A DNA stretch of 58,287 nt from Bacillus luti (GCF_001884105.1 NZ_MACI01000059.1:1-58287), one strand, 5' to 3'. Positions 33,557-42,556 are shown, counted from the stretch's first letter. Numbers and translations are program-made. The notes: generated from the sequence alone by a model not told the origin.

Positions 33557-36500
33557 TTATTCCTTAGTTGTCTCAACTTCAACATTCAATTTATCTGCTG
33601 ATTGATGATCATCATCATCTTCCGTATCACGCATTTCAATTTCTGTATCGTCGCTAGACATCATTTTAACGTCCATACCTAAACTTTGAAGCTCTTTAAT
33701 CAATACTTTGAATGATTCTGGAACTCCTGGTTCTGGAACATTTTCGCCTTTAACAATTGCTTCATACGTCTTAACACGTCCAACAACGTCATCAGACTTC
33801 ACAGTTAAGATTTCTTGAAGAGTATAAGCAGCACCGTAAGCTTCAAGTGCCCAAACCTCCATCTCACCGAAACGCTGTCCACCGAACTGAGCTTTACCTC
33901 CAAGAGGTTGCTGCGTTACAAGTGAGTATGGTCCAGTAGAACGAGCATGAAGTTTATCGTCAACCATGTGCGCAAGTTTGATCATATACATGACACCAAC
34001 AGATACACGGTTATCGAATGGTTCACCAGTACGTCCGTCATACAGGATTGTTTTCGCGTCATTTGCCATACCAGCTTCTTCAATCGTGCCCCAAACATCT
34101 TCCTCACGAGCACCATCGAATACTGGTGTTGCAATGTGAATACCAAGGTATCTTGCTGCCATACCAAGATGAAGCTCTAATACCTGACCGATATTCATAC
34201 GAGATGGTACCCCTAATGGGTTTAACATGATATCGATTGGCGTACCGTCTGGTAAGTAAGGCATATCTTCTTCTGGTAAAATACGAGAGATAACACCTTT
34301 GTTACCGTGACGTCCGGCCATCTTGTCACCTTCAGAAATTTTACGTTTTTGAACGATATATGCACGTACAAGTTGATTCACGCCTGGTGGCAATTCATCG
34401 CCATCTTCACGGTTGAATACTTTTACGTCTAAGATAATACCGCCACCACCGTGTGGTACACGTAGTGATGTATCACGTACTTCACGTGCTTTTTCCCCAA
34501 AGATAGCGTGTAATAGACGTTCTTCAGCTGTTAATTCTGTTACACCTTTAGGTGTTACTTTACCAACAAGTAAGTCTCCATCTTTTACTTCAGCACCAAC
34601 GCGAATGATACCGCGCTCGTCAAGGTTGCGCAATGCATCTTCCCCAACGTTTGGAATGTCACGTGTAATTTCTTCTGGTCCAAGCTTCGTATCACGGGCT
34701 TCTGACTCATATTCTTCAATATGAATAGAAGTGTACACATCATCTTTTACAAGGCGCTCACTCATAATGATCGCATCCTCGTAGTTATAACCGTCCCAAG
34801 TCATGAAGCCAACAAGCACGTTACGTCCAAGTGCTAGTTCACCTAATTCCATAGAAGGACCATCCGCAAGGATTTCACCTTTTACAACTTCATTTCCGAC
34901 ACTTACGATTGGACGTTGGTTGTAGCAAGTTCCTTGGTTAGAACGAATGAATTTTTGCATTTTGTAGCGATCTAAGTCGCCTTTTACTGTTTGACCGTCA
35001 ACTTCTACATAACGACGTACCCAAACTTCACGTGCTTCTACGCGTTCAACAACACCAGGGTGTTTACAGATTACTGCAGCACCTGAGTCTTTTGCTGATA
35101 CGTACTCCATACCTGTACCTACAATCGGAGATTCCGGATTCATTAACGGAACCGCCTGACGTTGCATGTTCGCTCCCATAAGTGCGCGGTTAGAGTCATC
35201 GTTTTCTAAGAACGGAATACAAGCTGTCGCTGCCGACACTACTTGTTTTGGAGATACATCCATGTAGTCGATGCGTTCTCTATTTGTCACAATGTTTTCA
35301 CCACGGAAACGAGCTACGATATCTTCACTTAGGAATTCACCTTCATCAGATAATTTCATATTCGCTTGGGCTACAACATAGTTATCTTCTTCATCTGCCG
35401 TTAAGTAATCAACCTGCCCTGTTACTAAACCAGTTTCTGGGTCAACACGACGGTATGGTGTTTCAATGAAACCAAACTCATTTACTTTCGCGAACGAAGA
35501 TAACGAGTTAATCAAACCGATGTTTGGTCCCTCTGGTGTTTCAATCGGACACATACGACCATAGTGAGAGTAATGAACGTCACGCACTTCAAAGCCTGCG
35601 CGCTCACGCGTTAAACCACCGGGTCCTAATGCAGATAGTCTTCGTTTGTGAGTTAACTCTGCTAATGGGTTTGTTTGGTCCATGAACTGAGATAACTGAG
35701 AACTTCCGAAGAACTCTTTAATAGATGCAATAACAGGACGAATATTAATTAGTGCCTGTGGTGTAATTGCATTTGTATCTTGAATCGACATTCTCTCACG
35801 AACAACACGTTCCATACGAGAAAGACCGATACGGAATTGATTTTGTAATAATTCTCCAACAGAACGCAGACGACGGTTTCCTAAGTGGTCGATATCATCT
35901 GTATCCCCTACTTTGTATAGTAGGTTGAAGAAGTAACTGATAGAAGCAAGGATATCACCTGGTGTGATGTGTTTGATATCACGAGTAATATTTGCATTAC
36001 CAATTACATTAATTACGCGTTCGCCTTCTGACTCAGGAGCATAAATCTTAATAGATTGCAGCTCAACATCGCCTTCTACCACTCCACCCATTGGTTTCGC
36101 TGTTTTGAATCCAATGTTTTTCTCTAAGTAAGGTAAAATGCGATCAAGTGTACGACGATCTAAGATTGTTCCTTCTGCCGCTAAAATTTCACCAGTTTCT
36201 GGATCCACTAATGTTTCAGCTAAACGTTGATTAAACAATCTGTTTTTAATGTGTAACTTTTTGTTGATCTTATAGCGACCTACATTTGCTAAATCGTAGC
36301 GCTTTGGATCGAAGAAACGAGACACAAGTAAGCTCTTTGCATTTTCTACTGTTGGTGGTTCACCAGGGCGTAGACGCTCGTAAATTTCAAGCAATGCTTT
36401 TTCTGTGCTATCTGTGTTGTCTTTTTCTAATGTGTTGCTTAAGTATTCGTTATCACCTAAAAGCTCGGTGATTTCTTGATCAGAGCCAAACCCTAATGCG

Positions 36501-37090
36501 CGTAACAAAACAGTTACAGGAAGTTTACGCGTACGGTCAATACGCACATATACAACATCCTTAGCATCTGTCTCATACTCTAACCAAGCTCCGCGGTTTG
36601 GAATTACAGTAGCAGTAAAACCACGTTTTCCGTTTTTATCCACTTTGCCACTATAGTATACGCTTGGAGAGCGAACTAACTGGGAAACGATAACACGTTC
36701 TGCACCGTTAATTACGAATGTTCCAGTCTCTGTCATGAGTGGGAAATCTCCCATGAACACATCTTGTTCTTTTACTTCACCAGTTTCCTTGTTGATTAGA
36801 CGCACTTTTACACGAAGTGGTGCTGCATACGTCACATCACGCTCTTTGCATTCGTCTACAGAGTATTTAGGTTCACCTAAGCTGTAGTCGATAAATTCAA
36901 GCGATAGATTTCCCGTAAAGTCTTCAATCGGAGAAATGTCTTGGAACATTTCTCGCAAACCCTCATCAAGAAACCACTGATAAGAAGAGGTTTGAATTTC
37001 GATAAGATTTGGTAACTCTAATACTTCACTAATACGGGCATAACTTCTTCGTTGGCGGTGGCGTCCGTATTGAACTAGTTGACCTGTCAA
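33557..37090 (-). CDS. rpoB: RNA polymerase beta subunit
   Basis: Beta completes the polymerase active centre and is the target of rifamycins. The 1177-aa protein begins [20 protein letters not shown]. The rifampicin region ([16 protein letters not shown] then [14 protein letters not shown]) is fully wild type. The acidic C-terminus is rich in Asp and Glu. A TTG start is chosen, eight bases after GAGGGG; a GTG three codons earlier would overlap that site. It is transcribed from a promoter at the end of ybxB with a leader of about 260 nt. Confidence 0.97.
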   Translation of the reverse strand: MTGQLVQYGRHRQRRSYARISEVLELPNLIEIQTSSYQWFLDEGLREMFQDISPIEDFTGNLSLEFIDYSLGEPKYSVDECKERDVTYAAPLRVKVRLINKETGEVKEQDVFMGDFPLMTETGTFVINGAERVIVSQLVRSPSVYYSGKVDKNGKRGFTATVIPNRGAWLEYETDAKDVVYVRIDRTRKLPVTVLLRALGFGSDQEITELLGDNEYLSNTLEKDNTDSTEKALLEIYERLRPGEPPTVENAKSLLVSRFFDPKRYDLANVGRYKINKKLHIKNRLFNQRLAETLVDPETGEILAAEGTILDRRTLDRILPYLEKNIGFKTAKPMGGVVEGDVELQSIKIYAPESEGERVINVIGNANITRDIKHITPGDILASISYFFNLLYKVGDTDDIDHLGNRRLRSVGELLQNQFRIGLSRMERVVRERMSIQDTNAITPQALINIRPVIASIKEFFGSSQLSQFMDQTNPLAELTHKRRLSALGPGGLTRERAGFEVRDVHYSHYGRMCPIETPEGPNIGLINSLSSFAKVNEFGFIETPYRRVDPETGLVTGQVDYLTADEEDNYVVAQANMKLSDEGEFLSEDIVARFRGENIVTNRERIDYMDVSPKQVVSAATACIPFLENDDSNRALMGANMQRQAVPLMNPESPIVGTGMEYVSAKDSGAAVICKHPGVVERVEAREVWVRRYVEVDGQTVKGDLDRYKMQKFIRSNQGTCYNQRPIVSVGNEVVKGEILADGPSMELGELALGRNVLVGFMTWDGYNYEDAIIMSERLVKDDVYTSIHIEEYESEARDTKLGPEEITRDIPNVGEDALRNLDERGIIRVGAEVKDGDLLVGKVTPKGVTELTAEERLLHAIFGEKAREVRDTSLRVPHGGGGIILDVKVFNREDGDELPPGVNQLVRAYIVQKRKISEGDKMAGRHGNKGVISRILPEEDMPYLPDGTPIDIMLNPLGVPSRMNIGQVLELHLGMAARYLGIHIATPVFDGAREEDVWGTIEEAGMANDAKTILYDGRTGEPFDNRVSVGVMYMIKLAHMVDDKLHARSTGPYSLVTQQPLGGKAQFGGQRFGEMEVWALEAYGAAYTLQEILTVKSDDVVGRVKTYEAIVKGENVPEPGVPESFKVLIKELQSLGMDVKMMSSDDTEIEMRDTEDDDDHQSADKLNVEVETTKE

Positions 37091-37123
37091 CTGCTTCACC
37101 CCTCAAATCATGAGTATTATAAA

Positions 37124-37143
37124 TGCACAAAAAAATTTGTGCA
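37124..37143 (-). promoter_or_regulatory. hairpin in the rpoB leader
   Basis: TGCACAAA pairs perfectly with TTTGTGCA around four Ts, about 35 nt before the rpoB start. A/T-rich pairs make it moderately stable. The rest of the 290-nt ybxB-rpoB spacer shows only the promoter and weak inverted repeats such as GCGTTGAG with CTCAACG. Confidence 0.35.
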
Positions 37144-37355
37144 AAATCACAAATAAATACAACTACTGCTATTCGCGTAGTCTTTTCTCTTAAAGATAAA
37201 TACGTTGAGTCTTTCTACCTGCTCAAAAAAGAAAAATGGCTTCTATAAGAAAACCATCATTCTGTTTCATAATCTGCTGATTTTACTATCTTTTCCAAGA
37301 GAAACAAAAATATACATCTTTCTCAACGCAGAAAATCATATATTGGCATTGTATA

Positions 37356-37384
37356 ATGTTAACATAGCCAAAAATAACCGTCAA
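37356..37384 (-). promoter_or_regulatory. SigA promoter of rpoB-rpoC
   Basis: TTGACG, a 17-nt spacer and TAACAT on the minus strand. The TGA of the ybxB stop codon is part of the -35 box, so the two genes are packed to the base. Confidence 0.75.
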
Positions 37385-37980
37385 CGTTTTTTTGATTTTA
37401 TGATATAATATCCTTTTTTCTTTTCTACAACTTCAACTTCAGAAAACACTTCTTCTAGTTTCTTCAGTGCAGATGGTGCACCTTGCTTCTTTTGAATAAC
37501 AATCCACAGTTCTCCACCTGGAACTAAATACTCCACAGCTTTTTCTAAAATCTCGTGCACGATGTCTTTCCCTGCACGAATTGGAGGATTAGATAGAATA
37601 GCAGCGTACTTGCCATCTACATTTTCATAGACGCTACTTTGAAAAATACGTATATTCTCGATTCTGTTATTAGCGGCGTTTTCTTTCGCAAGCCCAAGCG
37701 CTCTTTCATTCACATCCACCATGTGAACGTTACAGCCTTGAAACTCTTTCGCTAACGACAAACCAATAGGACCGTATCCGCAACCTACGTCTAATATATC
37801 ACCTTTAATATCCGGCATTTGAAACGCTTCAATTAAAAGACGAGAACCAAAGTCCACCTCGTTTTTCGAAAACACCCCATGGTCAGATAAAAAAGTAAAT
37901 CGAGATCCACGAAGGGTAAATTCCCACCGTTTACGATCACTTTTACTAGAAGGGTCGTTAGAAAAATAATGGTCTGCCAT
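37381..37980 (-). CDS. class I SAM-dependent methyltransferase, RsmC-like (YbxB)
   Basis: This 199-aa protein is the YbxB type, always found between rplL and rpoB in Bacillus. It has the SAM-binding motif DILDVGCGYGPIGLSLA (about residues 61-77) and the catalytic NPPI at residues 131-134. NPPI/NPPF is the signature of RsmC-like rRNA guanine-N2 and related adenine-N6 methyltransferases. The likely substrate is rRNA, but the modified base is not proven by sequence. The start MADHYFSND follows AAGAGGTGGCC; an upstream in-frame start lies inside the rplL terminator. Confidence 0.9.
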   Translation of the reverse strand: MADHYFSNDPSSKSDRKRWEFTLRGSRFTFLSDHGVFSKNEVDFGSRLLIEAFQMPDIKGDILDVGCGYGPIGLSLAKEFQGCNVHMVDVNERALGLAKENAANNRIENIRIFQSSVYENVDGKYAAILSNPPIRAGKDIVHEILEKAVEYLVPGGELWIVIQKKQGAPSALKKLEEVFSEVEVVEKKKGYYIIKSKKR

Positions 37981-38004
37981 ATGGCCACCTCTTTTCTTTA
38001 CAGT

Positions 38005-38036
38005 TAAAAAAAAAGCTCGCATGAGAGCGAGCTTTT
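38005..38036 (-). terminator. rplL terminator
   Basis: AAAAGCTCGC pairs perfectly with GCGAGCTTTT around six bases and is followed by a T run on the minus strand. It separates rplJ-rplL from ybxB. Confidence 0.92.
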
Positions 38037-38056
38037 TTTAAAGCATCAAAAGTTAA

Positions 38057-38416
38057 TTACTTAACTTCTACAGCAGCGCCAACTTCTTCAAGTTTAGCTT
38101 TCATTTCTTCAGCTTCCTCTTTAGAAACGCCTTCTTTGATTGCTTTTGGAGTGTTGTCAACTAATTCTTTAGCTTCTTTTAAGCCAAGACCAGTGATTTC
38201 ACGTACAGCTTTGATAACTTTGATTTTTTGAGCGCCAGCACTTGCAAGTACTACGTCAAATTCAGTTTTCTCAGCAGCAGCTTCACCAGCGCCACCAGCT
38301 ACAGCTACAGGAGCAGCAGCAGTTACGCCGAATTCTTCCTCGATAGCTTTTACTAAGTCGTTAAGTTCTAATACAGTCATAGATTTAACTGCTTCAATGA
38401 TTTGTTCTTTAGTCAT
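38057..38416 (-). CDS. rplL: 50S ribosomal protein L7/L12
   Basis: L7/L12 dimers form the mobile stalk that recruits translational GTPases. The 119-aa protein has the N-terminal dimerisation helix ([20 protein letters not shown]), an Ala/Gly-rich hinge (about residues 37-50) and the C-terminal domain with [20 protein letters not shown]. It follows rplJ by 67 bases; no second ribosomal stalk gene is present. Confidence 0.98.
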   Translation of the reverse strand: MTKEQIIEAVKSMTVLELNDLVKAIEEEFGVTAAAPVAVAGGAGEAAAEKTEFDVVLASAGAQKIKVIKAVREITGLGLKEAKELVDNTPKAIKEGVSKEEAEEMKAKLEEVGAAVEVK

Positions 38417-38483
38417 TGTAAATATCCTCCCTTAAATAGGTTTGTATTGTTTTATAGATAACAAGTAATTATCTTTTAAAAAA

Positions 38484-38984
38484 TTAAGCGCCTTGCTCTT
38501 CCTTTTGGTCTGCAACTGCTTTAGTAGCAAGTGCAAGGTTACGGATTGGAGCTTGAAGAACGCTAAGAAGCATAGAAAGTAAGCCTTCACGTGATGGAAG
38601 AGTAGCGATAGCTTTAACCTCATCAAGTGTTACAAGTTTACCTTCGATTACACCAGCTTTAATTTCTAAAGCTTCATGTTTTGTAGCGAAGTCGTTTAAT
38701 ACTTTCGCAGGAGCAACTACATCCTCGTTACTGAACGCGATTGCGTTTGGTCCTGTTAAGAATTCGTTTAACTCAGCCATTTCAGCAGACTCTGCAGCAC
38801 GACGAGTTAAAGAGTTTTTGTAAACTTTGAACTCAACGCCAGCTTCACGTAAGTTTTTACGTAATTCTGTTACTTCAGAAACTGTTAAACCACGGTAGTC
38901 AACAACGATTGTAGATTTACTTTCGCGAAGTTTTTCAGCGATTTCAGTTACAACTTGTTGTTTAGTTTCGATTACTTTGCTCAT
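38484..38984 (-). CDS. rplJ: 50S ribosomal protein L10
   Basis: L10 anchors L7/L12 dimers to the large subunit, and the L10-L12 complex represses its own mRNA. The 166-aa protein has [20 protein letters not shown] and [19 protein letters not shown], and a C-terminal helix for L12 binding. The ATG (MSKVIETKQ) follows AGGAGGTGTAATAAC; upstream in-frame codons lie in the leader RNA and are rejected. Confidence 0.98.
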   Translation of the reverse strand: MSKVIETKQQVVTEIAEKLRESKSTIVVDYRGLTVSEVTELRKNLREAGVEFKVYKNSLTRRAAESAEMAELNEFLTGPNAIAFSNEDVVAPAKVLNDFATKHEALEIKAGVIEGKLVTLDEVKAIATLPSREGLLSMLLSVLQAPIRNLALATKAVADQKEEQGA

Positions 38985-39172
38985 GTTATTACACCTCCTG
39001 TAGATTATATAGAAGATGTACCGAAAGTGCACTAAAAACCTCCATGCCCAACTTGTAGACATGGAGGCATATAGTCACAGAAAAAAAATTCCGTTTCGTA
39101 TATTAACACCTAGGTAGGAAATTAAGTCTATTGACACCTACTGTCTACGGTACACTAATTAAATTCACAACA
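38985..39172 (-). ncRNA. L10 ribosomal protein leader RNA
   Basis: About 190 nt of untranslated leader separate the rplJ promoter from the gene. The 5' part, with AGGTGTCAATAGAC and CCTACCTAGGTGTT, can form the multi-stem region expected for an L10 leader. A terminator-like hairpin follows near the gene. The position is the known site of L10(L12)4 autoregulation in Bacilli. Confidence 0.65.
39033..39067 (-). terminator. attenuator hairpin in the rplJ leader
   Basis: CCTCCATG pairs with CATGGAGG across TCTACAAGTTGGG and is followed by TTTTT on the minus strand. It lies between promoter and gene, so it can stop transcription early. Confidence 0.7.
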
Positions 39173-39178
39173 TAAATG

Positions 39179-39207
39179 ATTATATAAAAACTTCTTTATG
39201 AAGTCAA
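39179..39207 (-). promoter_or_regulatory. SigA promoter of rplJ-rplL
   Basis: TTGACT, a 17-nt spacer and a perfect TATAAT on the minus strand, eleven bases after the rplA stop codon. Confidence 0.82.
39186..39204 (-). terminator. possible weak rplA terminator
   Basis: ACTTC and GAAGT form a short stem around ATAAA, followed by TTTTT on the minus strand. It lies within the rplJ promoter spacer. The stem is short, so termination would be partial at best. Confidence 0.3.
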
Positions 39208-39217
39208 CTTCCAAAAT

Positions 39218-39910
39218 TTACGCTAATGTAGAAACGTCTACACGTACGCCAGGTCCCATTGTAGAAGCAACTGTTACGTTCTTCATGTAAGTACCTTTTG
39301 CAGCAGCTGGCTTAACTTTTTGTAAAGTGTCAGCAATTGTTCTGAAGTTTTCTACTAATTTAGCATCTTCGAAAGATACTTTACCGATTGGAACGTGGAT
39401 GTTACCAGCTTTATCAACGCGGTATTCAACTTTACCAGCTTTGATTTCGTTAACAGCTTTAGTTACATCGAAAGTAACTGTTCCAGTTTTAGGGTTTGGC
39501 ATTAAACCTTTTGGTCCTAATACGCGACCAAGTTTACCAACTTCACCCATCATGTCAGGAGTTGCTACTACTACATCGAAATCGAACCAACCTTGTTGGA
39601 TTTTACCGATGTAATCAGCATCGCCTACGAAGTCAGCTCCAGCAGCTTCAGCTTCTTTAGCTTTTTCGCCTTTAGCGAATACTAATACACGTTGTACTTT
39701 ACCAGTACCGTGTGGAAGAACAACTGCACCACGGATTTGTTGGTCAGCTTTCTTAGGGTCAACACCTAAACGGAATGCAGCTTCTACAGTTGCATCAAAT
39801 TTAGCTGTGTTTGTTTTCTTTACTAATTCTACTGCTTCTGTTGCAGAGTAAGCAGCTGCACGATCAACAAGCTTCGCAGCTTCTACGTACTTTTTACCTC
39901 TTTTAGCCAT
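39218..39910 (-). CDS. rplA: 50S ribosomal protein L1
   Basis: L1 forms the L1 stalk that handles E-site tRNA, and it represses the L11 operon in E. coli by binding mRNA that mimics 23S rRNA. The 230-aa protein has [38 protein letters not shown] and [14 protein letters not shown]. The start [11 protein letters not shown] follows GAGGAGG. A 177-nt spacer with candidate L1-binding structure separates it from rplK. Confidence 0.98.
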
Positions 39911-39937
39911 TTTTATTTCCTCCTCGAATGTGGTTTT

Positions 39938-40003
39938 AGCGGAATAACCTCCCACGTTTACGCTTATTTTCAGGTATAACCTGAGGATGCGCGCCATCCA
40001 TTT
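39938..40003 (-). promoter_or_regulatory. candidate L1-binding element in the rplK-rplA spacer
   Basis: The minus strand carries ACGTGGGAGG within AGCGTAA ... TTATTCCGCT, which can form a stem around it, preceded by a GGATG-GCGCGC-CATCC-like repeat. GTGGGAGG occurs in the L1 stalk of 23S rRNA in many bacteria. A second copy lies before rplK. Inference only. Confidence 0.4.
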
Positions 40004-40032
40004 ATTTAAAAACGATAATCATTTACGATAAT

Positions 40033-40069
40033 AAAGGTTGCGAATTGGAATTCCAGACCCGCAACCTTT
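40033..40069. repeat. 10-bp inverted repeat in the rplK-rplA spacer
   Basis: AAAGGTTGCG pairs with CGCAACCTTT; the loop holds a second palindrome TGGAATTCCA. On the minus strand it is followed by TTTATTAT, a poor terminator tail. On the plus strand a run of seven Ts follows, so it would terminate antisense transcription better. Confidence 0.6.
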
Positions 40070-40087
40070 TTTTAAAAACAAATCGAA

Positions 40088-40513
40088 TTAGTCTTCGATA
40101 ACGATGCCCATACTGCGTGCAGTACCTTCAACCATACGCATTGCAGCTTCTACGCTAGCAGCGTTTAGGTCAGGCATTTTAGTTTCAGCGATTTCGCGTA
40201 CTTTATCACGCTTAACAGTTGCCACTTTATTACGGTTTGGTTCACCAGAACCAGACTCAATACCAGCTACTTTCTTAAGAAGAACAGCAGCAGGAGGAGT
40301 TTTAGTAATGAAAGTGAATGAACGGTCCTCAAATACCGTAATTTCAACAGGGATGATAAGACCAGCTTGATCTGCTGTACGAGCGTTGAACTCTTTACAG
40401 AAGCCCATGATGTTAACACCTGCTTGTCCTAATGCTGGACCAACTGGTGGAGCTGGGTTAGCTTTACCTGCAGGAATTTGAAGCTTTACCATTTTAATTA
40501 CCTTTTTAGCCAC
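40088..40513 (-). CDS. rplK: 50S ribosomal protein L11
   Basis: L11 forms the base of the GTPase-associated centre and is needed for the stringent response of RelA. The 141-aa protein has [35 protein letters not shown] and [11 protein letters not shown]. Translation starts at GTG (MAKKVIKM), eight bases after GGAGG; the GTG three codons upstream is too close to that site. The thiostrepton-contact prolines in the N-terminal domain are unchanged. Confidence 0.97.
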
Positions 40514-40539
40514 GAGACACACCTCCTTAAGTCCGTGAT

Positions 40540-40598
40540 GTGGTCAATTGGACAGTGATTTGCCCTCCCACGTCATATTTTATCGTAGTGATAAAATC
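40540..40598 (-). promoter_or_regulatory. candidate L1-binding leader of rplK
   Basis: The minus strand has a perfect hairpin ATTTTATC-ACTAC-GATAAAAT, directly followed by ACGTGGGAGG and a possible GTCC/GGAC closing pair downstream. The ten-base core is identical to that found between rplK and rplA. This is where L1 is known to act on the L11 operon in other bacteria. Inference. Confidence 0.45.
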
Positions 40599-40602
40599 TT
40601 TC

Positions 40603-40629
40603 AAAAAACGTCTCCGATAACGAAGACGT
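40603..40629 (-). terminator. nusG terminator
   Basis: ACGTCTTCG pairs with CGGAGACGT (one T-G pair) around TTAT, followed by six Ts on the minus strand. It ends rpmG-secE-nusG, yet lies downstream of the rplK promoter, so it also forms the 5' end of the rplK transcript. Confidence 0.85.
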
Positions 40630-40642
40630 ACTGACTTAAAAG

Positions 40643-40671
40643 ATATTATCACTTTTTACAATTCATTTCAA
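40643..40671 (-). promoter_or_regulatory. SigA promoter of rplK-rplA
   Basis: TTGAAA, a 17-nt spacer and TAATAT on the minus strand, nine bases after the nusG stop. The transcript would begin only a few bases before the nusG terminator stem. Confidence 0.7.
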
Positions 40672-40679
40672 GTTTCATT

Positions 40680-41213
40680 TTATAATTTTTCAATTTGATG
40701 GAAGTCAAGTTCAACTGGAGTCTCGCGACCAAACATGTCCACAAGCACGCTAACCTTCTTCTTCTCCACATCAATTTCTTCAATAGCACCTGTATAATCT
40801 GCGAATGGTCCCTCATTTACACGTACTGTCTCATGAAGTTCAAAGTCGAAATCAACCACTTCGTTGTCCATTCCCATATGCTTCATAATGGTAACAACTT
40901 CCTCTTCTAATAGAGGTGATGGTTTAGAACCAGAACCAGAAGAACCAACGAACCCAGTTACACCCGGCGTGTTACGTACAACATACCAAGAGTCATCAGT
41001 CATGATTAGTTCTACTAATACGTAACCTGGGAACACTTTTCTTTTCATTAATTTTTCTTTACCGTTTTTCATTTCTACTTCTACTTCTTCCGGGACAACA
41101 ACACGGAAAATTTTATCTTGCATACCCATTGATTCTACACGTTTCTCTAGGTTTGCTTTTACTTTATTTTCATATCCAGAATAAGTATGGACAACATACC
41201 AACTTTTTTCCAT
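40680..41213 (-). CDS. nusG: transcription elongation factor NusG
   Basis: NusG binds RNA polymerase and affects pausing and coupling. The 177-aa protein has the NGN domain (WYVVHTYSGYENKVKANLEK, then FPGYVLVELIMTDDSWYVVR) and a C-terminal KOW domain with EGPFADYTGAIEEID. It follows secE, the arrangement found in almost all bacteria. The ATG is preceded by GGGAGGGAAGG. Confidence 0.98.
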   Translation of the reverse strand: MEKSWYVVHTYSGYENKVKANLEKRVESMGMQDKIFRVVVPEEVEVEMKNGKEKLMKRKVFPGYVLVELIMTDDSWYVVRNTPGVTGFVGSSGSGSKPSPLLEEEVVTIMKHMGMDNEVVDFDFELHETVRVNEGPFADYTGAIEEIDVEKKKVSVLVDMFGRETPVELDFHQIEKL

Positions 41214-41344
41214 TCATTTAGGACGAGCGTCCTTCCCTCCCTGACGTACATTTTTTTGCGCAAATGAAAAAACCCGTTCACCGGGCTTTTACACAGTTCT
41301 TATAAATAACATTATATCATGGATAAGTGCTTCTTATTCAAGAA

Positions 41345-41524
41345 TTAACCAAGAATTAACCGAATTAAAGAAGAAATGCCCATATCAACTACTGCGAAGA
41401 AAATCGCAAAGAAGACAACTGTAGCAATAACTGTCGCTGTTGAGCGGAGTAATTCATCTTTTTTAGGCCAACTTACTTTTTTCATTTCGCGACCTACATC
41501 GCCGAAAAAGTTCGTTAAACGCAT
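41345..41524 (-). CDS. secE: preprotein translocase subunit SecE
   Basis: SecE clamps SecY in the Sec translocon. The 59-aa protein is the short single-span form: an amphipathic N-terminal part with REMKKVSWPKKDELLRST, the conserved SWPK-type motif, then one membrane helix (about residues 31-55, TVIATVVFFAIFFAVVDMGI). GGAGGTCCC precedes the ATG. It lies between rpmG and nusG, 20 bases from each neighbouring unit or more. Confidence 0.96.
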   Translation of the reverse strand: MRLTNFFGDVGREMKKVSWPKKDELLRSTATVIATVVFFAIFFAVVDMGISSLIRLILG

Positions 41525-41556
41525 CTACGGGACCTCCAATTTAGTATTTCAATTAT

Positions 41557-41703
41557 TTATTTTGTTTCCTTGTGAACTGTATGCTGATTGCATGTTTTAC
41601 AAAACTTCTTTATCTCAAGTCGCTCTACTGAGCTCGTATCTTTCATCGTAGAGTAGTTTCGATTTTTACACTCTTCACATGAGAGTACAACTTTTTTCCT
41701 CAT
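41557..41703 (-). CDS. rpmG: 50S ribosomal protein L33, zinc type
   Basis: This 48-aa L33 has four Cys ligands (Cys9, Cys12, Cys35 and Cys38) in CEEC and CKTC, so it is a zinc-binding form. It starts [17 protein letters not shown]. Bacillus genomes have several L33 paralogues, and this is the one linked to secE-nusG. The exact subtype name (rpmGB or rpmG2 in some annotations) varies. Confidence 0.93.
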   Translation of the reverse strand: MRKKVVLSCEECKNRNYSTMKDTSSVERLEIKKFCKTCNQHTVHKETK

Positions 41704-41738
41704 TAGTTACACCAACCTTGTAACATTATGTCCCTAAA

Positions 41739-41768
41739 AATGTATCATACAACAAAAGACAATGTCAA
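41739..41768 (-). promoter_or_regulatory. candidate SigA promoter of rpmG-secE-nusG
   Basis: TTGACA on the minus strand with an 18-nt spacer to TACATT. The -35 is perfect, the -10 matches four of six. A TATGAT closer in has a spacer of only 13 nt. Confidence 0.4.
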
Positions 41769-41791
41769 TGTCATGACTCTTACTCTCTTTA

Positions 41792-41825
41792 CAAAAAGAA
41801 AACAGGTGAATTACTTTACACCTGC
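41792..41825 (-). terminator. sigH terminator
   Basis: CAGGTG pairs with CACCTG around ten bases and is followed by TTTTCTTTTT on the minus strand, a few bases after the sigH stop codon. Confidence 0.8.
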
Positions 41826-41833
41826 GATACTTG

Positions 41834-42493
41834 TTATGAATTTAAGGTTGTACTCTCTCTCATCTCCATATACCTTTCCAATTTCCTTTTCACACGCTGT
41901 AACGCATTATCAATAGATTTCACATGCCTGTTTAACTGTTCTGAAATCTCTTGATAGGAACGACCATCTAAGTATAGAGATAGTACCTTTCTTTCTAAAT
42001 CGCTTAATAATTCAGATATTTTTGATTCTATGTCTGTATATTCTTCCTGACTTATAATCATTTCCTCAGGATCAGTTACTTTTGCTTCCGAAATAACGTC
42101 TAATAATGTTCGATCAGATTCCTCATCATAAATCGGTTTATCTAAAGAAACATATGAATTTAATGGAATATGTTTTTGCCTGGTTGCCGTTTTAATAGCG
42201 GTAATAATTTGTCGAGTGATACACAGTTCAGCAAATGCTTTGAATGAAGACAGCTTGTCCTCTTTATAATCACGAATTGCTTTAAACAATCCAATCATAC
42301 CTTCTTGAACAATATCTTCTCGATCGGCACCCACCAAGAAATAAGATCTTGATTTCGCGCGAACAAAGTTCTTATATTTGTGAATCAAATATTCTAGAGC
42401 GTCAGTATTACCTTTTCGAACTAACTCAACGATTGCCTCATCCTCTAAATCACGAAATGTAACGTCGCCTACACTTACGAAGCCTGCTTCCAC
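41834..42493 (-). CDS. sigH: RNA polymerase sigma factor SigH (sporulation, transition state)
   Basis: SigH directs early sporulation, competence and post-exponential genes. The 219-aa protein has the sigma-70 region 2 (REDIVQEGMIGLFKAIRDYK, then SFKAFAELCITRQI) and region 4 with LDGRSYQEISEQLNRHVKSI, a helix-turn-helix. It lacks region 1.1. Translation starts at GTG, seven bases after GGAGG. A strong SigA promoter overlaps the rae1 terminator upstream. In B. subtilis AbrB represses sigH; I cannot identify an AbrB site by sequence. Confidence 0.97.
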   Translation of the reverse strand: MEAGFVSVGDVTFRDLEDEAIVELVRKGNTDALEYLIHKYKNFVRAKSRSYFLVGADREDIVQEGMIGLFKAIRDYKEDKLSSFKAFAELCITRQIITAIKTATRQKHIPLNSYVSLDKPIYDEESDRTLLDVISEAKVTDPEEMIISQEEYTDIESKISELLSDLERKVLSLYLDGRSYQEISEQLNRHVKSIDNALQRVKRKLERYMEMRESTTLNS

Positions 42494-42526
42494 CTTGATC
42501 CCTCCGACCGCTATTTATTTAGCAAT

Positions 42527-42556
42527 ATTATACAGCAAAAAGATAAAGAGCGTCAA
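42527..42556 (-). promoter_or_regulatory. SigA promoter of sigH
   Basis: TTGACG, an 18-nt spacer and a perfect TATAAT on the minus strand. The -35 lies in the 3' arm of the rae1 terminator stem. Confidence 0.75.

Noticed and set aside
37205-37408. 67-codon plus-strand open frame in the ybxB-rpoB spacer
   Set aside because: Low-complexity product antisense to the rpoB leader and promoter; no ribosome binding site.
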